A stretch of 64,000 nucleotides of DNA from CAMAVH01 sp046297835 (GCA_046297835.1 JBKBHI010000009.1:101576-165575), one strand, 5' to 3'. Numbered from the stretch's first letter, positions 9,088 through 17,684 are shown. The notes: generated from the letters alone by a model not told the origin. Translations and numbers: made by a program.

Positions 9088-9657
9088 ATGACGTCTCCGC
9101 ACGCCTTCCTCCGAAGCGAGACCCGCGCGCTGCATGAGCGCGCCGAGAGCGCGTTCGCCCGCTTCGACCTGACGGGCGCGCAGGGCTACGGCGATTTTCT
9201 GCAGGCGCAGGCTGCCGCCCTACTGCCGCTCGAAGCGGCGCTGGACGACGCGGGCGCGGCGCGGCTGCTGCCCGACTGGCCAGCGCGCCGCCGCGCGCCG
9301 GACCTGAGCGCCGACCTCGCGGCGCTCGGCCGCGCGTCGCCGCCGCCGTTGCCGACGCCGGCTTTCGCCAATGACGGCGAAGCGATGGGCGCGCTCTACG
9401 TGCTCGAAGGCTCCAAGCTCGGCGCGCGCCATTTGCTCGCCCGCCTGGCCGATGCGCCGCCGCCGAGCGGCGCGACGCGATTCCTTGCCGGCGCCGAGCG
9501 GCCGGAACGCCAGGGCCAATGGCCGGCGTTCCTCGCCCGGCTGGATGCGGCTCCTTACGGCCAAGCCGATCTTCTGACCGGCGCGGCGCGCGCCGTCGCC
9601 CAGGTCGAGCGCGCGCCCGTCCATGTCGCGATCGACAGCGTGAAAGCCAGATCATGA
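9088..9657 (+). CDS. bphO: Biliverdin-forming heme oxygenase
   Basis: 189 residues. It has the bacterial heme oxygenase layout: proximal His in ALHERAE (His16), and GALYVLEGSKLGA, the conserved distal-helix block. The enzyme opens heme to biliverdin, CO and iron using reductant. The next gene is a bacteriophytochrome whose start overlaps this stop (ATGA), so this protein supplies its chromophore. An in-frame GTG at 9067 would add seven residues; neither start has a convincing ribosome-binding site. ATG 9088 matches the usual family N-terminus better. Confidence 0.9.
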   Translation: MTSPHAFLRSETRALHERAESAFARFDLTGAQGYGDFLQAQAAALLPLEAALDDAGAARLLPDWPARRRAPDLSADLAALGRASPPPLPTPAFANDGEAMGALYVLEGSKLGARHLLARLADAPPPSGATRFLAGAERPERQGQWPAFLARLDAAPYGQADLLTGAARAVAQVERAPVHVAIDSVKARS

Positions 9658-12218
9658 CCGATGGCAACGGCTGGCAGGCCGTCGATCTCACCAATTGCGA
9701 CCGCGAACCGATCCATCGGCTCGGCGCGGTCCAGCCCTTCGGGTTCCTGATCGCCGTGTCGGGCGAGTGGCTCGTCACGCACATCTCGGCCAACGCGGGC
9801 GAATGGCTCGGCGGCGCGAGCGAGGAGCTGATCGGCCGCCCGCTCAACGAAATCATTAGCCGCCGCGCCACGCACGACATCCGCAACAAGCTGCAGATGC
9901 TGCGTTCTGCGGACAGCGTCGAGCGCCTGTTCGGCGCGCCGCTGCACGAGGGCGGGCCGCTATTCGATCTCGCGATCCATGTGACCGGCGGCCATATCGT
10001 CATCGAGGCGGAGCCGCATTTCGCCGACGAATCGTTCAATTCCACGCTGGCGGTGCGCAGCATGGTGGCGAACATGCATCAGGCGTCGTCGTTCAAGAGC
10101 TTCGCGCAAAAAGCGACGATGCAGATGCGCGCCCTGATCGGCTTCGATCGAGTGATGATCTACCGCTTCGACGACGCCGGCTCGGGCGAGGTCATCGCCG
10201 AGACGGCGCGCGCCGGGCTCGAGCCCTATCTCGGCCTGCATTATCCGGCGTCCGACATTCCGAAGCAGGCGCGCATCCTCTACGAGCGCAACCTGCTGCG
10301 CATCATCGCCGATATCGACGCGACGCCGGCGCCGATTTTGCCGGCTGCGCCGGGACCGGACGAGATGATCGACCTGTCGCTGAGCGTGCTGCGCAGCGTG
10401 TCGCCGATCCATATCGAATATCTCAAGAACATCGGCGTCGGCGCGTCGCTGTCGGTCTCGATCTTGCGCGACGGCAAGCTGTGGGGCTTGTTCGCCTGCC
10501 ATCACATGAGCCCGCGTCTGATCTCGTTGGAGCGCCGCACCGCCGCCGAGCTGTTCGGCCAGATGTTCTCGCTACTGCTGGAAAGCCGCGAGCGCGCCGA
10601 CGCGGCGCAACAAGAAGGCCGCGCGCGGGAGATCTACGCCGGATTCATGGCGGACATTTCGGACCGCACGGCGATGTTCGACGACATAGCCGGCTTCTCC
10701 GAGCGCCTGTCCGACATTTTGCCGTGCGACGGCATCGCCGTCTCGCTCGACGGCCACTTGCGGCTGCATGGCGCGACGCCGACGCGCGAGGAGATGCTCG
10801 GCCTCGTGCAATTCCTGTCGCAGAGGGCGAGCGGGCAGATTTTTTCCAGCCATGAGCTCGGCGCGATCTATCCGGCGGCGAGGGACTTCATCGAGCGCGC
10901 CGCCGGCGTGCTGGCGATCCCGGTGTCGCGCAAAGCACGGGATTATGTGCTGTTCTTCCGCAAGGAGGCCGCGCGCACCGTGACTTGGGCCGGCAACCCG
11001 CAGAAGGCCGAGACGCTCGGCCCCAACGGAATCCGGCTGACGCCGCGCAAGAGCTTCGAAGCTTGGCGCGAGACGGTGCGCGGGCAATCCCTGCCGTGGA
11101 CGCCGCTCGAGCGCCGTGTCGCCGAATCGCTGCGCGTCTCTCTGCTCGAAGTCGTGCTGCGCCTCGCCGATATCGCCGAGAAGGAACGCAAGACGGCGCA
11201 AGAGCGCCAAGAGCTGTTGATCGCCGAACTCAACCACCGGGTGCGCAACATCCTCAGCCTGGTGCGCGGATTGATCGCGCAGAGCGACCAGAGCGGCAGC
11301 GTCGGAGATTTCATCAAGGTGATCGGCGGCCGGGTGCAAGCTCTGGCGCGGGCGCACGACCAGATCACCAACGACAATTGGCAGCCGGCGCCGCTGAAAA
11401 CGCTGATCGCCGCCGAGGCCGGGGCCTATCTCGGCGTCAAGGCCGAGCGCGTTATCACGGCCGGCGAAGACGTGCTGCTGGTGCCGCAAGCCTTCTCGAC
11501 GCTGGCGCTGGTGGTCCACGAACTGATGACCAATTCGGCGAAATACGGCGCGCTGTGCGACCGCTCCGGCCATGTCGAGGTCGCCTGGGCGTTCGACGAC
11601 ATGGATCGGCTGATCCTGCGCTGGAACGAGCACGGCGGGCCGCCGGTGCAGGCGCCGTCGCGGCGCGGCTTCGGCACGACGATCATCGAGCGCTCGGTGC
11701 CCTACGATCTCAATGGCGAAGCGGACGTCACCTACGACCTGATGGGCCTGCGCGCCCGCTTCGCCATCCCCGGCCTTTACGTCAAACGCGGCGGCGACAA
11801 GCGCGCGCCCGCGCCGGCGGCCGAGAAGCCGGCGCTTCCGGCCGGCAAGGAACGCCTCGCCGGCACGGCGCTGATCGTCGAGGACAATCTCATCATCGCG
11901 CTCGACGCCGAGGACATGCTGATCCAGCTCGGCGCGGAGGTGCGGACCGCCAACACGGTGCGCCAGGCGCTGCAAGCGCTCGACGAGCTGACCCCGTCCT
12001 TCGCTCTGCTCGACGTCAATCTGGGCGGCGCGGAGACGAGCTTGCCGGTCGCGCGCAAGCTGCAGGAACTGAAGGTGCCGTTCGTCTTCGCCACCGGCTA
12101 CGGCGAGGCGTTCAGCCTGCCGTCCGACCTCAAGGGCGCGCCGGTCGTGCGCAAACCCTATTACCTCGAAACCTTGCAGGCGGTGATCGCCGAACTGCGC
12201 GGCCATCCGGTCGGCTGA
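9654..12218 (+). CDS. bphP: Bacteriophytochrome: PAS-GAF-PHY-HWE kinase-receiver
   Basis: 854 residues. Cys15 in NCDREPIHRLGAVQPFG is the expected covalent biliverdin attachment point. The GAF domain carries YPASDIPKQAR (198-207) and His253, and the PHY tongue has PRKSFEAW (464-471). The kinase is of the HWE type: phospho-His528 in ELNHRVRNIL and the WNE of LRWNEHGGP. A C-terminal receiver (from about 735) has phospho-Asp in LLDVNLGG. This PAS-GAF-PHY-HWE-REC order is known from rhizobial phytochromes such as Agrobacterium Agp2. It senses red/far-red light and signals by phosphotransfer. The gene starts within the heme oxygenase stop codon. Confidence 0.95.
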   Translation: MTDGNGWQAVDLTNCDREPIHRLGAVQPFGFLIAVSGEWLVTHISANAGEWLGGASEELIGRPLNEIISRRATHDIRNKLQMLRSADSVERLFGAPLHEGGPLFDLAIHVTGGHIVIEAEPHFADESFNSTLAVRSMVANMHQASSFKSFAQKATMQMRALIGFDRVMIYRFDDAGSGEVIAETARAGLEPYLGLHYPASDIPKQARILYERNLLRIIADIDATPAPILPAAPGPDEMIDLSLSVLRSVSPIHIEYLKNIGVGASLSVSILRDGKLWGLFACHHMSPRLISLERRTAAELFGQMFSLLLESRERADAAQQEGRAREIYAGFMADISDRTAMFDDIAGFSERLSDILPCDGIAVSLDGHLRLHGATPTREEMLGLVQFLSQRASGQIFSSHELGAIYPAARDFIERAAGVLAIPVSRKARDYVLFFRKEAARTVTWAGNPQKAETLGPNGIRLTPRKSFEAWRETVRGQSLPWTPLERRVAESLRVSLLEVVLRLADIAEKERKTAQERQELLIAELNHRVRNILSLVRGLIAQSDQSGSVGDFIKVIGGRVQALARAHDQITNDNWQPAPLKTLIAAEAGAYLGVKAERVITAGEDVLLVPQAFSTLALVVHELMTNSAKYGALCDRSGHVEVAWAFDDMDRLILRWNEHGGPPVQAPSRRGFGTTIIERSVPYDLNGEADVTYDLMGLRARFAIPGLYVKRGGDKRAPAPAAEKPALPAGKERLAGTALIVEDNLIIALDAEDMLIQLGAEVRTANTVRQALQALDELTPSFALLDVNLGGAETSLPVARKLQELKVPFVFATGYGEAFSLPSDLKGAPVVRKPYYLETLQAVIAELRGHPVG

Positions 12219-12343
12219 AGCCGATCGCGCCGTGCGGCCGGCCGCGCGAAGGCTCCCGCGCCGGATCGGAACTTTTTCCTGAAGGGCGGCGTTGGCCTAG
12301 GCCGGGGGTTTTTGTCCGGCGGCTTTCATCCCCGGACGGTCCC

Positions 12344-14128
12344 GTGACCTTCGATCAAATCGCGATTTTCGCCATCCTCGCCGGCGCGCTGGCCCTGTTC
12401 GTGTGGGACCGCGTGCGTTACGACCTGGTCGCCATGCTGGCGCTGATGGCGGCGGTGGCCTGCGGCGTGGTCGGGCCGGAAGACGCCTTTCGCGGTTTTA
12501 GCGACGACATCGTCATCATCATCGGCTCGGCCTTGGTGATCAGCGCCGCCGTCGCCAAATCGGGCATCGCCGAAGCGGCGATGCGGCCCGTCGCCGGCTG
12601 GATGAAAAGCAGCGAGATGCAGATCGCGGTGCTCGCGACCATCGTCGCGGTGCTGTCGGCGTTCATGAAAAACATCGGCGCGCTGGCGATCATGATCCCC
12701 ATCGCCTTCCAGCTCGCCCGGCGCAACGGCACGCCGGTGGCGCGCGTGCTGATGCCGCTGTCCTTCGCCGCGCTGCTCGGCGGCATGATGACGCTGATCG
12801 GCACCTCGCCAAACATCATCGTCTCCAAGATGCGCCAGGAAATCCTCGGCGAGCCTTACGCCATGTTCGATTTCATGCCGGTCGCCGCCGTGCTCACGGT
12901 CATCGGCATCGCCTTCCTCGCCTTCGGCTGGCGTCTGCTGCCGCGCCGCGACGAAGCGGACGCGAAGGACGCGTTCTCCGACGAGCATTATCAAACCGAA
13001 GTGCGGCTGCCGGAGAAAGCCGCGCTGGTCGGCAAAAGCGTGGCCGATTTCGAAGCGCTCGGCGACGGCGATCTGTCGATCGTGGCCATCTTGCGCGAAG
13101 GCGCGCGGCGCTACGTGCCGCACGCCCATTGGACGCTGTTCGCCGGCGACATCCTGGTGGTGCAGGGCGACGCCGGCGCGCTGGAGAAGATCGTCGGCGA
13201 AGCCGGCCTCGAATTGGTCCACGATCGCGAAGTGCCGGAGGACGACGACGAAGGCAAAAGCAAGCCCAAGAGCGAGCAGAGCGTCATGGAGGCGGTGATT
13301 CCGCCCGACTCGATGCTGGTCGGCGTCACCGTCGAACAGATCCGCCTGCGCGACCGCTACGGCCTCAACCTCCTGTCGCTCAGCCGGCGCGGCGCGCCAG
13401 TGCGGAGCCGGCTGCAACGGGCGCGCTTGCAGGCAGGCGACGTCATCGTGCTCCGCGGTCCGGAGAGATATGTCGCCGACGCGCCCAGCGCGCTCGGCTG
13501 CCTGCCGTTGGCCGAGCGGAACTTGCGGCTCGGCGAGCGCCGCCACCGCTATCGCGCCGCGCTCATCCTCGCCGTCGCCATGGCCGCCGCGGCGAGCGGC
13601 GCGGTGTCCGTCGCCGTCGCCTTCTTCGGCGCGGCCGTCGCCATCATGGCGATCGGCGCGATCACGCTGAAGGAAGCCTATCAGGCCATCGAATGGCCGA
13701 TCCTGATCTTGATCGGCGCGCTGATCCCGGTGAGCGACGCGCTCCGCACGACCGGCGGCGCGGAACTGATCGCCGCCGGCCTGGCCGTGGCGGCCGACGC
13801 CATCCCGCCGATCGCGGCGGTCGGCATGATCTTGCTCGCGGCGATGGCGGTGACGCCGTTCCTCAACAACGCCGCGACGGTGCTGGTGATGGCGCCGATC
13901 GGCGCCAGCCTGGCGCAGCGCCTCGGCCTCAACCCGGACCCGTTCCTGATGGCGGTGGCCATCGGCGCGGCCTGCGATTTCCTCACCCCCATCGGCCATC
14001 AATGCAACACGCTGGTGATGGGCCCAGGCTGCTACCGCTTCAACGATTATTGGCGGCTCGGCTTGCCGCTGTCGTTGCTCGTGGCGACGCTGGGGACGGC
14101 CCTGATCGCGCTGGTCTGGCCGCTCTGA
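12344..14128 (+). CDS. SLC13-family anion permease with two TrkA-C domains
   Basis: 594 residues from a GTG start. Several membrane helices (about 1-200) include the DASS-type pattern LIGTSPNIIVS (a Na/anion-binding hairpin). Two soluble RCK-C/TrkA-C domains follow (about 205-290 and 305-385, separated by an acidic, Lys-rich linker), then the second membrane half with a matching motif, FLNNAATVLVMAPIG. Such proteins import or export sulfate, dicarboxylates or related anions; the substrate cannot be read from sequence. The frame is open far upstream inside bphP, but that is a codon shadow. It lies 125 bases after bphP in the same direction, so partial co-transcription is possible. Confidence 0.88.
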   Translation: MTFDQIAIFAILAGALALFVWDRVRYDLVAMLALMAAVACGVVGPEDAFRGFSDDIVIIIGSALVISAAVAKSGIAEAAMRPVAGWMKSSEMQIAVLATIVAVLSAFMKNIGALAIMIPIAFQLARRNGTPVARVLMPLSFAALLGGMMTLIGTSPNIIVSKMRQEILGEPYAMFDFMPVAAVLTVIGIAFLAFGWRLLPRRDEADAKDAFSDEHYQTEVRLPEKAALVGKSVADFEALGDGDLSIVAILREGARRYVPHAHWTLFAGDILVVQGDAGALEKIVGEAGLELVHDREVPEDDDEGKSKPKSEQSVMEAVIPPDSMLVGVTVEQIRLRDRYGLNLLSLSRRGAPVRSRLQRARLQAGDVIVLRGPERYVADAPSALGCLPLAERNLRLGERRHRYRAALILAVAMAAAASGAVSVAVAFFGAAVAIMAIGAITLKEAYQAIEWPILILIGALIPVSDALRTTGGAELIAAGLAVAADAIPPIAAVGMILLAAMAVTPFLNNAATVLVMAPIGASLAQRLGLNPDPFLMAVAIGAACDFLTPIGHQCNTLVMGPGCYRFNDYWRLGLPLSLLVATLGTALIALVWPL

Positions 14129-14331
14129 CGGATGATCCGATCACGCCCGTGATCACGACTCCGGATGGCCGCTATTTGGTCGCGCGCGGCCGTCTGTGGC
14201 GCATGAGCGATCCGCGTCTCGATCCGGCGCGCCCGATTACAACCGCCGTCTGGCGAAGAACACGCCCTACGCCGATTGGTTCGCCGCGCTTCGCGCGCTA
14301 TGATCGCTTTCCACGCATGCGAGGTGAAGCG

Positions 14332-15282
14332 ATGACCGACGACGACCTGCCGCCTGCCGCCAATTCCGAGAATGTCGACATCGTCATCGAGGCGCGCAAA
14401 GCCGATCTCGGCGGCGGTTTCATCGTCGGGCGCGTGCTGCCGTTCCGCCTGCACCGCACCGTCGGGCCGTTCGTGTTCTTCGATCACGCCGGGCCGACCG
14501 ATCTGCCGTCGCCGATCCCGCGCGCGGTCGACGTGCGGCCGCATCCGCACATCGGTCTCGCCACCGTGAGCTATCTGTTCGCCGGCCAGATCACCCATCG
14601 CGACAGCCTCGGCGTCGAGCAGGTCATCGAGCCGGGCGCGGTGAACTGGATGACGGCCGGGCGCGGCATCAGCCATTCGGAGCGGTTCGAAGGCCGCTTC
14701 AAGGAGACCGGCGGCGCGCTCGACCTGATCCAGAGCTGGGTCGCGTTGCCCGAAGCGGACGAGGAGATCGCCCCGGCGTTCGATCATTATCCCGCCGCCG
14801 GTTTGCCGACGCAGGAGGGCGAGGGCGTGTGGATGCGCCTCATCGTCGGCCAGGCGTTCGGTCTCAAGAGCGCGGTGAAAGCGCGCTCGCCGATCTTCTA
14901 CGTCCATGTCGAGCTGCAAGACGGCGCCCGCGTCGCCGCACCCGACGGCCATGCCGAGCGTGCGGCCTATGTCGCGCATGGCCGCGTGACGATCGAGGGC
15001 CGCGATTACGGCCATGGCCAGATGATCGTGTTCAAGACCGGCGCCGCGCCGGCGATCCGCGCGACGGGCGGGCCGGCCACCGTCATGCTGCTCGGCGGCG
15101 AGGGGCTCGGTCCGCGCCACATCTGGTGGAATTTCGTCTCTTCGCGCAAGGAGCGCATCGAACAGGCCAAGGCCGACTGGAAGGCTGGGCGAATCGCCTT
15201 GCCGCCGGCCGACCGCGACGAGTTCATCCCGCTCCCCGACGAGACCCCGGCGCGGGTCGGCTCGCGCAAGACGCCTGACTAG
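14332..15282 (+). CDS. Pirin family protein
   Basis: 316 residues, two cupin barrels. The metal-binding N-terminal cupin has RPHPHIG (two His) and the later His/Glu of GAVNWMTAGRGISHSE, as in pirin and the quercetinase YhhW. The C-terminal barrel ends in LLGGEGLGPRHIWWNFV, a typical pirin tail. Pirins are iron-binding cytoplasmic proteins; some are quercetin 2,3-dioxygenases and others act as regulators. The ATG is preceded by GAGG (14321-14324) about 7 bases upstream. Confidence 0.9.
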   Translation: MTDDDLPPAANSENVDIVIEARKADLGGGFIVGRVLPFRLHRTVGPFVFFDHAGPTDLPSPIPRAVDVRPHPHIGLATVSYLFAGQITHRDSLGVEQVIEPGAVNWMTAGRGISHSERFEGRFKETGGALDLIQSWVALPEADEEIAPAFDHYPAAGLPTQEGEGVWMRLIVGQAFGLKSAVKARSPIFYVHVELQDGARVAAPDGHAERAAYVAHGRVTIEGRDYGHGQMIVFKTGAAPAIRATGGPATVMLLGGEGLGPRHIWWNFVSSRKERIEQAKADWKAGRIALPPADRDEFIPLPDETPARVGSRKTPD

Positions 15283-15529
15283 CCTTTTGATAAGATTGAC
15301 GAATTCGCCCCGCTTGCCGCCATGGGGCAAATTTCATATACCTCGGCGACCAGGCCGGGCCCCTCTGACAGCGTTCGCTGCTGTGATGTCGGACTGGACA
15401 ATCAAGGAGCGGCCCGCCGATCTCTTCATGCGTACGGCGGCACCCCGTCTTCACCTCGGTGAAGGCAGGCTTGTCGGCGTCCGCGGTTCGCGCCGCGCTG
15501 GCTCTCCATAAAAAAGGAGCGGGTACGCT
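15283..15529 (+). promoter_or_regulatory. Long leader with hairpins upstream of TerC-family gene
   Basis: A 247-base gap with no gene I can support. It holds small perfect hairpins, for example AGCG-TT-CGCT (within 15380-15400) and CTTCAC-CTCG-GTGAAG (15449-15464). A strong ribosome-binding site, AAAAAAGGAG, lies about 10 bases before the ATG. The yybP-ykoY core GGGGAGTAG is absent. A regulatory leader is possible but not demonstrated. Confidence 0.3.
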
Positions 15530-16183
15530 ATGAGTGAGTATTTTACTGCAGAGGCTCTGACCGCCTTGCTGCAGGTCATCATGATCGACCTCGTGCTGGC
15601 GGGCGACAACGCCATCGTGATCGGTCTCGCCGCCGCCGGCTTGCCGGCGGCCCAGCGCACCAAAGCCATCGTCATCGGTATCGCGGCGGCGACGCTGATG
15701 CGTATCGGCTTCGCTGGCGCCACCACCCAATTGTTGCAGATCATCGGCCTGCTACTGGCCGGCGGCATCCTGCTGCTGTGGGTGAGCTGGAAGATGTGGC
15801 GCGAGCTGCGGACCCAGCATCACGAGGAGAAGGCGGCGCTCGAAGCGCTCGCCGATAAGGATCTAGACGCCAGCGGCGAAGTGGCCGACGGCGCGCCGCG
15901 CAAGACCCTGGGTCAAGCGGTGTGGCAGATTCTGGTCGCCGACGTCTCCATGTCGCTCGACAACGTGCTCGCCGTCGCCGGCGCGGCGCGCGATTACCCC
16001 TATGTCCTGATCTTCGGCCTGGTGCTGTCGATCGCGCTGATGGGTCTTGCCGCCAACTTCATCGCCCGGCTGCTGCAGAAGCACCGCTGGATCGCCTATA
16101 TCGGCTTGGCGGTGATCGTCTATGTCTCGCTCGACATGATCTATCGCGGCAGCGTCGAGGTTTGGCCCTATCTCTTCGACTAA
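15530..16183 (+). CDS. TerC-family membrane protein (YjbE type)
   Basis: 217 residues with about seven membrane helices. The twin motifs IDLVLAGDNAIVIG (near 19-32) and VADVSMSLDNVLAVAG (near 135-150) carry the paired acidic/Asn residues of the TerC family. TerC belongs to the LysE transporter superfamily, and members such as Alx have been tied to Mn2+ export. That role is supported here by the neighbouring riboswitch-controlled exporter. The gene converges on that exporter with a shared bidirectional terminator between them. Confidence 0.9.
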   Translation: MSEYFTAEALTALLQVIMIDLVLAGDNAIVIGLAAAGLPAAQRTKAIVIGIAAATLMRIGFAGATTQLLQIIGLLLAGGILLLWVSWKMWRELRTQHHEEKAALEALADKDLDASGEVADGAPRKTLGQAVWQILVADVSMSLDNVLAVAGAARDYPYVLIFGLVLSIALMGLAANFIARLLQKHRWIAYIGLAVIVYVSLDMIYRGSVEVWPYLFD

Positions 16184-16206
16184 GCCGATTCCGATTCGTC
16201 ACGCGT

Positions 16207-16239
16207 AAAAAACCCCCGCGGGTCGCCGCGGGGGTTTTT
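16207..16239. terminator. Bidirectional rho-independent terminator
   Basis: A perfect 11-bp stem (16211-16221 with 16226-16236), a GTCG loop, A-tract before and T-tract after. It serves both converging genes, the TerC-family gene from the left and the GDT1-MntP gene from the right. Confidence 0.92.
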
Positions 16240-16259
16240 CTTTGGCCGGTTTGTTTCGT

Positions 16260-17420
16260 TTAGGCGGCGGTGAGATGCTGGAACAGGATCACGCCGCCGA
16301 TGGCGACGAAGAACACGCCGCCCCATAGCTCGGGCATGCGCCGCAGTCCCAACGGCGCGTGACGCGCCAGCGCCGCGCCGCCCGCCGCGCCGAAAAAAGC
16401 CAGCAAAGCGGTGGCGATCAGCGCCAAGCCGATCTCGGCGCGCAGCATCCCGAGGATGAGGCCGGCGATCAGCGCGTCCATGCTGACCATGGTCGCCTGG
16501 AAGCTGAGGACCTCCAGGCTGTCGCGCTCAGGCTCCTCCTCGTGATGCGAACGGCGCGCGAAGGATTGCGCGATGGTGAAGATGCCGAGGATCGCCAGCA
16601 ACGCGAAGGCGATCCAATGGTCGAGCTGCGGTCCGACGGCGCTGACGATGCTGCCCATCGACCAGCCGGCGGCGAGCAGCACCAGCTTGGCGACGGCGAA
16701 GATCGCGCCGAGCCGCAGCCACGAGCTCGCGCCGTGCCAGAGGGAGGCCGGCGCGCGCAGGCCGTAGCTCAGCGCCGTGAGCGCCAGCACGCCGGCGATG
16801 GCCAGGATGACCGGGCCGTCGGCCGGCATCGACCAGCCTTCGAGCCGCGCCGCCGCGCCCGAGACGTCGGCGAGCTGCCACAGGCCGAGGCCGAAGAAGA
16901 TCAGCGCCGCGCCGATGCGGACGTATTTGAGCGGCAAGACGCGCGTTGCCGCCTCGCCGAGAAACACCGCCGGCACGTTGGCCAGCATCATGCCGAGCGT
17001 GGTGCCGAGCGTGACCAGCTCGATATTGTGGAAGCGCGCGCCGAGGGCGGCGGTGGCGACCTGGGTCTTGTCGCCGATCTCGACGACGAAGAAGGCGACG
17101 AGCGTGGTCAGGAAGACGCTCGCGCCGGCGCGCATCTTGTCCTCGTCTTCGTCGAATTTGTCGGGCACCAGGGTCCAGAACGCCATGGCGATGAAGCTCA
17201 GCGCGATGGCGTAGCGGAACCAGACGCCTTCGAGAAAATCGGTCAGGAAAAAGCCGGCGGTCGCGGCGAGCGCGTGATTGGCGATGGTGGCGACGAAAAT
17301 GCCGGCGACGATCGGCCAAGGCTTGCGAAAGCGCGTCGCCAGCACGATGGCGAGCAGTTGGGTCTTGTCGCCGATTTCGGCGAGCGCGACGACGAAGGTA
17401 GAGACGAGCATCGAATCCAT
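16260..17420 (-). CDS. GDT1/UPF0016-MntP-like fusion, putative Mn2+ exporter
   Basis: 386 residues, roughly twice either parent family. Residues 1-190 are a complete GDT1/TMEM165 (UPF0016) protein with both signature motifs, EIGDKTQ at 15-21 and 114-120. Residues 200-386 match MntP (UPF0059): AGWSMGSIVS followed by DHWIAFALLAILG (251-279), a charged loop (289-303), and the second-repeat motif VSMDALIAG with Asp315. In the first MntP repeat the MSMDA Asp is lost (LALTALS, Thr215). Both families export Mn2+, and both belong to the LysE superfamily. The yybP-ykoY Mn2+ riboswitch upstream independently supports that function. There is no internal start or frame break near the junction. Confidence 0.9.
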   Translation of the reverse strand: MDSMLVSTFVVALAEIGDKTQLLAIVLATRFRKPWPIVAGIFVATIANHALAATAGFFLTDFLEGVWFRYAIALSFIAMAFWTLVPDKFDEDEDKMRAGASVFLTTLVAFFVVEIGDKTQVATAALGARFHNIELVTLGTTLGMMLANVPAVFLGEAATRVLPLKYVRIGAALIFFGLGLWQLADVSGAAARLEGWSMPADGPVILAIAGVLALTALSYGLRAPASLWHGASSWLRLGAIFAVAKLVLLAAGWSMGSIVSAVGPQLDHWIAFALLAILGIFTIAQSFARRSHHEEEPERDSLEVLSFQATMVSMDALIAGLILGMLRAEIGLALIATALLAFFGAAGGAALARHAPLGLRRMPELWGGVFFVAIGGVILFQHLTAA

Positions 17421-17450
17421 GACGGGCAGCCTGGCCGAGCGGTGGACACA

Positions 17451-17495
17451 ATGGCGCCAGGGCCCTCCCCTCGGACGTCAGGAGGGCGGCGCCAT
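17451..17495 (-). promoter_or_regulatory. Alternative hairpin (expression platform) of the Mn2+ riboswitch
   Basis: In the RNA, ATGGCGCC (17495-17488), which is the 3' arm of aptamer stem P1, is perfectly complementary to GGCGCCAT (17458-17451). Inside lies a second stem, GCCCTCC (17487-17481) with GGAGGGC (17468-17462). This long nested hairpin and P1 cannot form together. No U-tract follows, so control is more likely translational or Rho-linked than by intrinsic termination. Confidence 0.65.
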
Positions 17496-17651
17496 CGGTC
17501 TCGCCAATCGTCTCAGCCGATCCGTACAGGATCCGGCGTGAAACCCCGCTTGCGCCATGGCCCGAACGCGACGGTTCCGGCCAAGTCTGTTGACGCAAGC
17601 TCCGCGCGCCTCGAAACGACGAGGCGGCGAACGGCTACTCCCCAAGAGCGC
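17489..17651 (-). ncRNA. yybP-ykoY manganese riboswitch aptamer
   Basis: The RNA carries the hallmark GGGGAGTAGCC (17643-17633) near its 5' end and GAGACC (17502-17497) near its 3' end. These are the two conserved parts of the yybP-ykoY class, which binds Mn2+. Stem P1 pairs GCGCUCUUGG (17651-17642) with CCGAUGGCGC (17498-17489), 9 of 10 positions including two G-U. A middle segment GTCAACAGACTT also fits. The downstream gene starts at 17420 and encodes the GDT1-MntP fusion, so Mn2+ is expected to switch on its own exporter. Confidence 0.9.
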
Positions 17652-17655
17652 TGCG

Positions 17656-17684
17656 AATACATCGCAGTTCCCCAAAATCGTCAA
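17656..17684 (-). promoter_or_regulatory. Sigma-70-type promoter for the Mn2+ riboswitch transcript
   Basis: Minus strand -35 TTGACG (17684-17679), a 17-base spacer, and -10 TGTATT (17661-17656, 4 of 6 matches). Transcription would begin around 17649-17651, exactly at the 5' edge of the aptamer, which strengthens both calls. Confidence 0.7.

Noticed and set aside
10985..12343. Upstream extension of the SLC13 permease frame
   Set aside because: The extension lies inside bphP in another frame and is Arg-rich shadow sequence. The GTG at 12344 begins the first membrane helix.
15283..15529. yybP-ykoY riboswitch in front of the TerC-family gene
   Set aside because: Neither GGGGAGTAG nor GAGACC occurs in this leader, so I do not call the class here.
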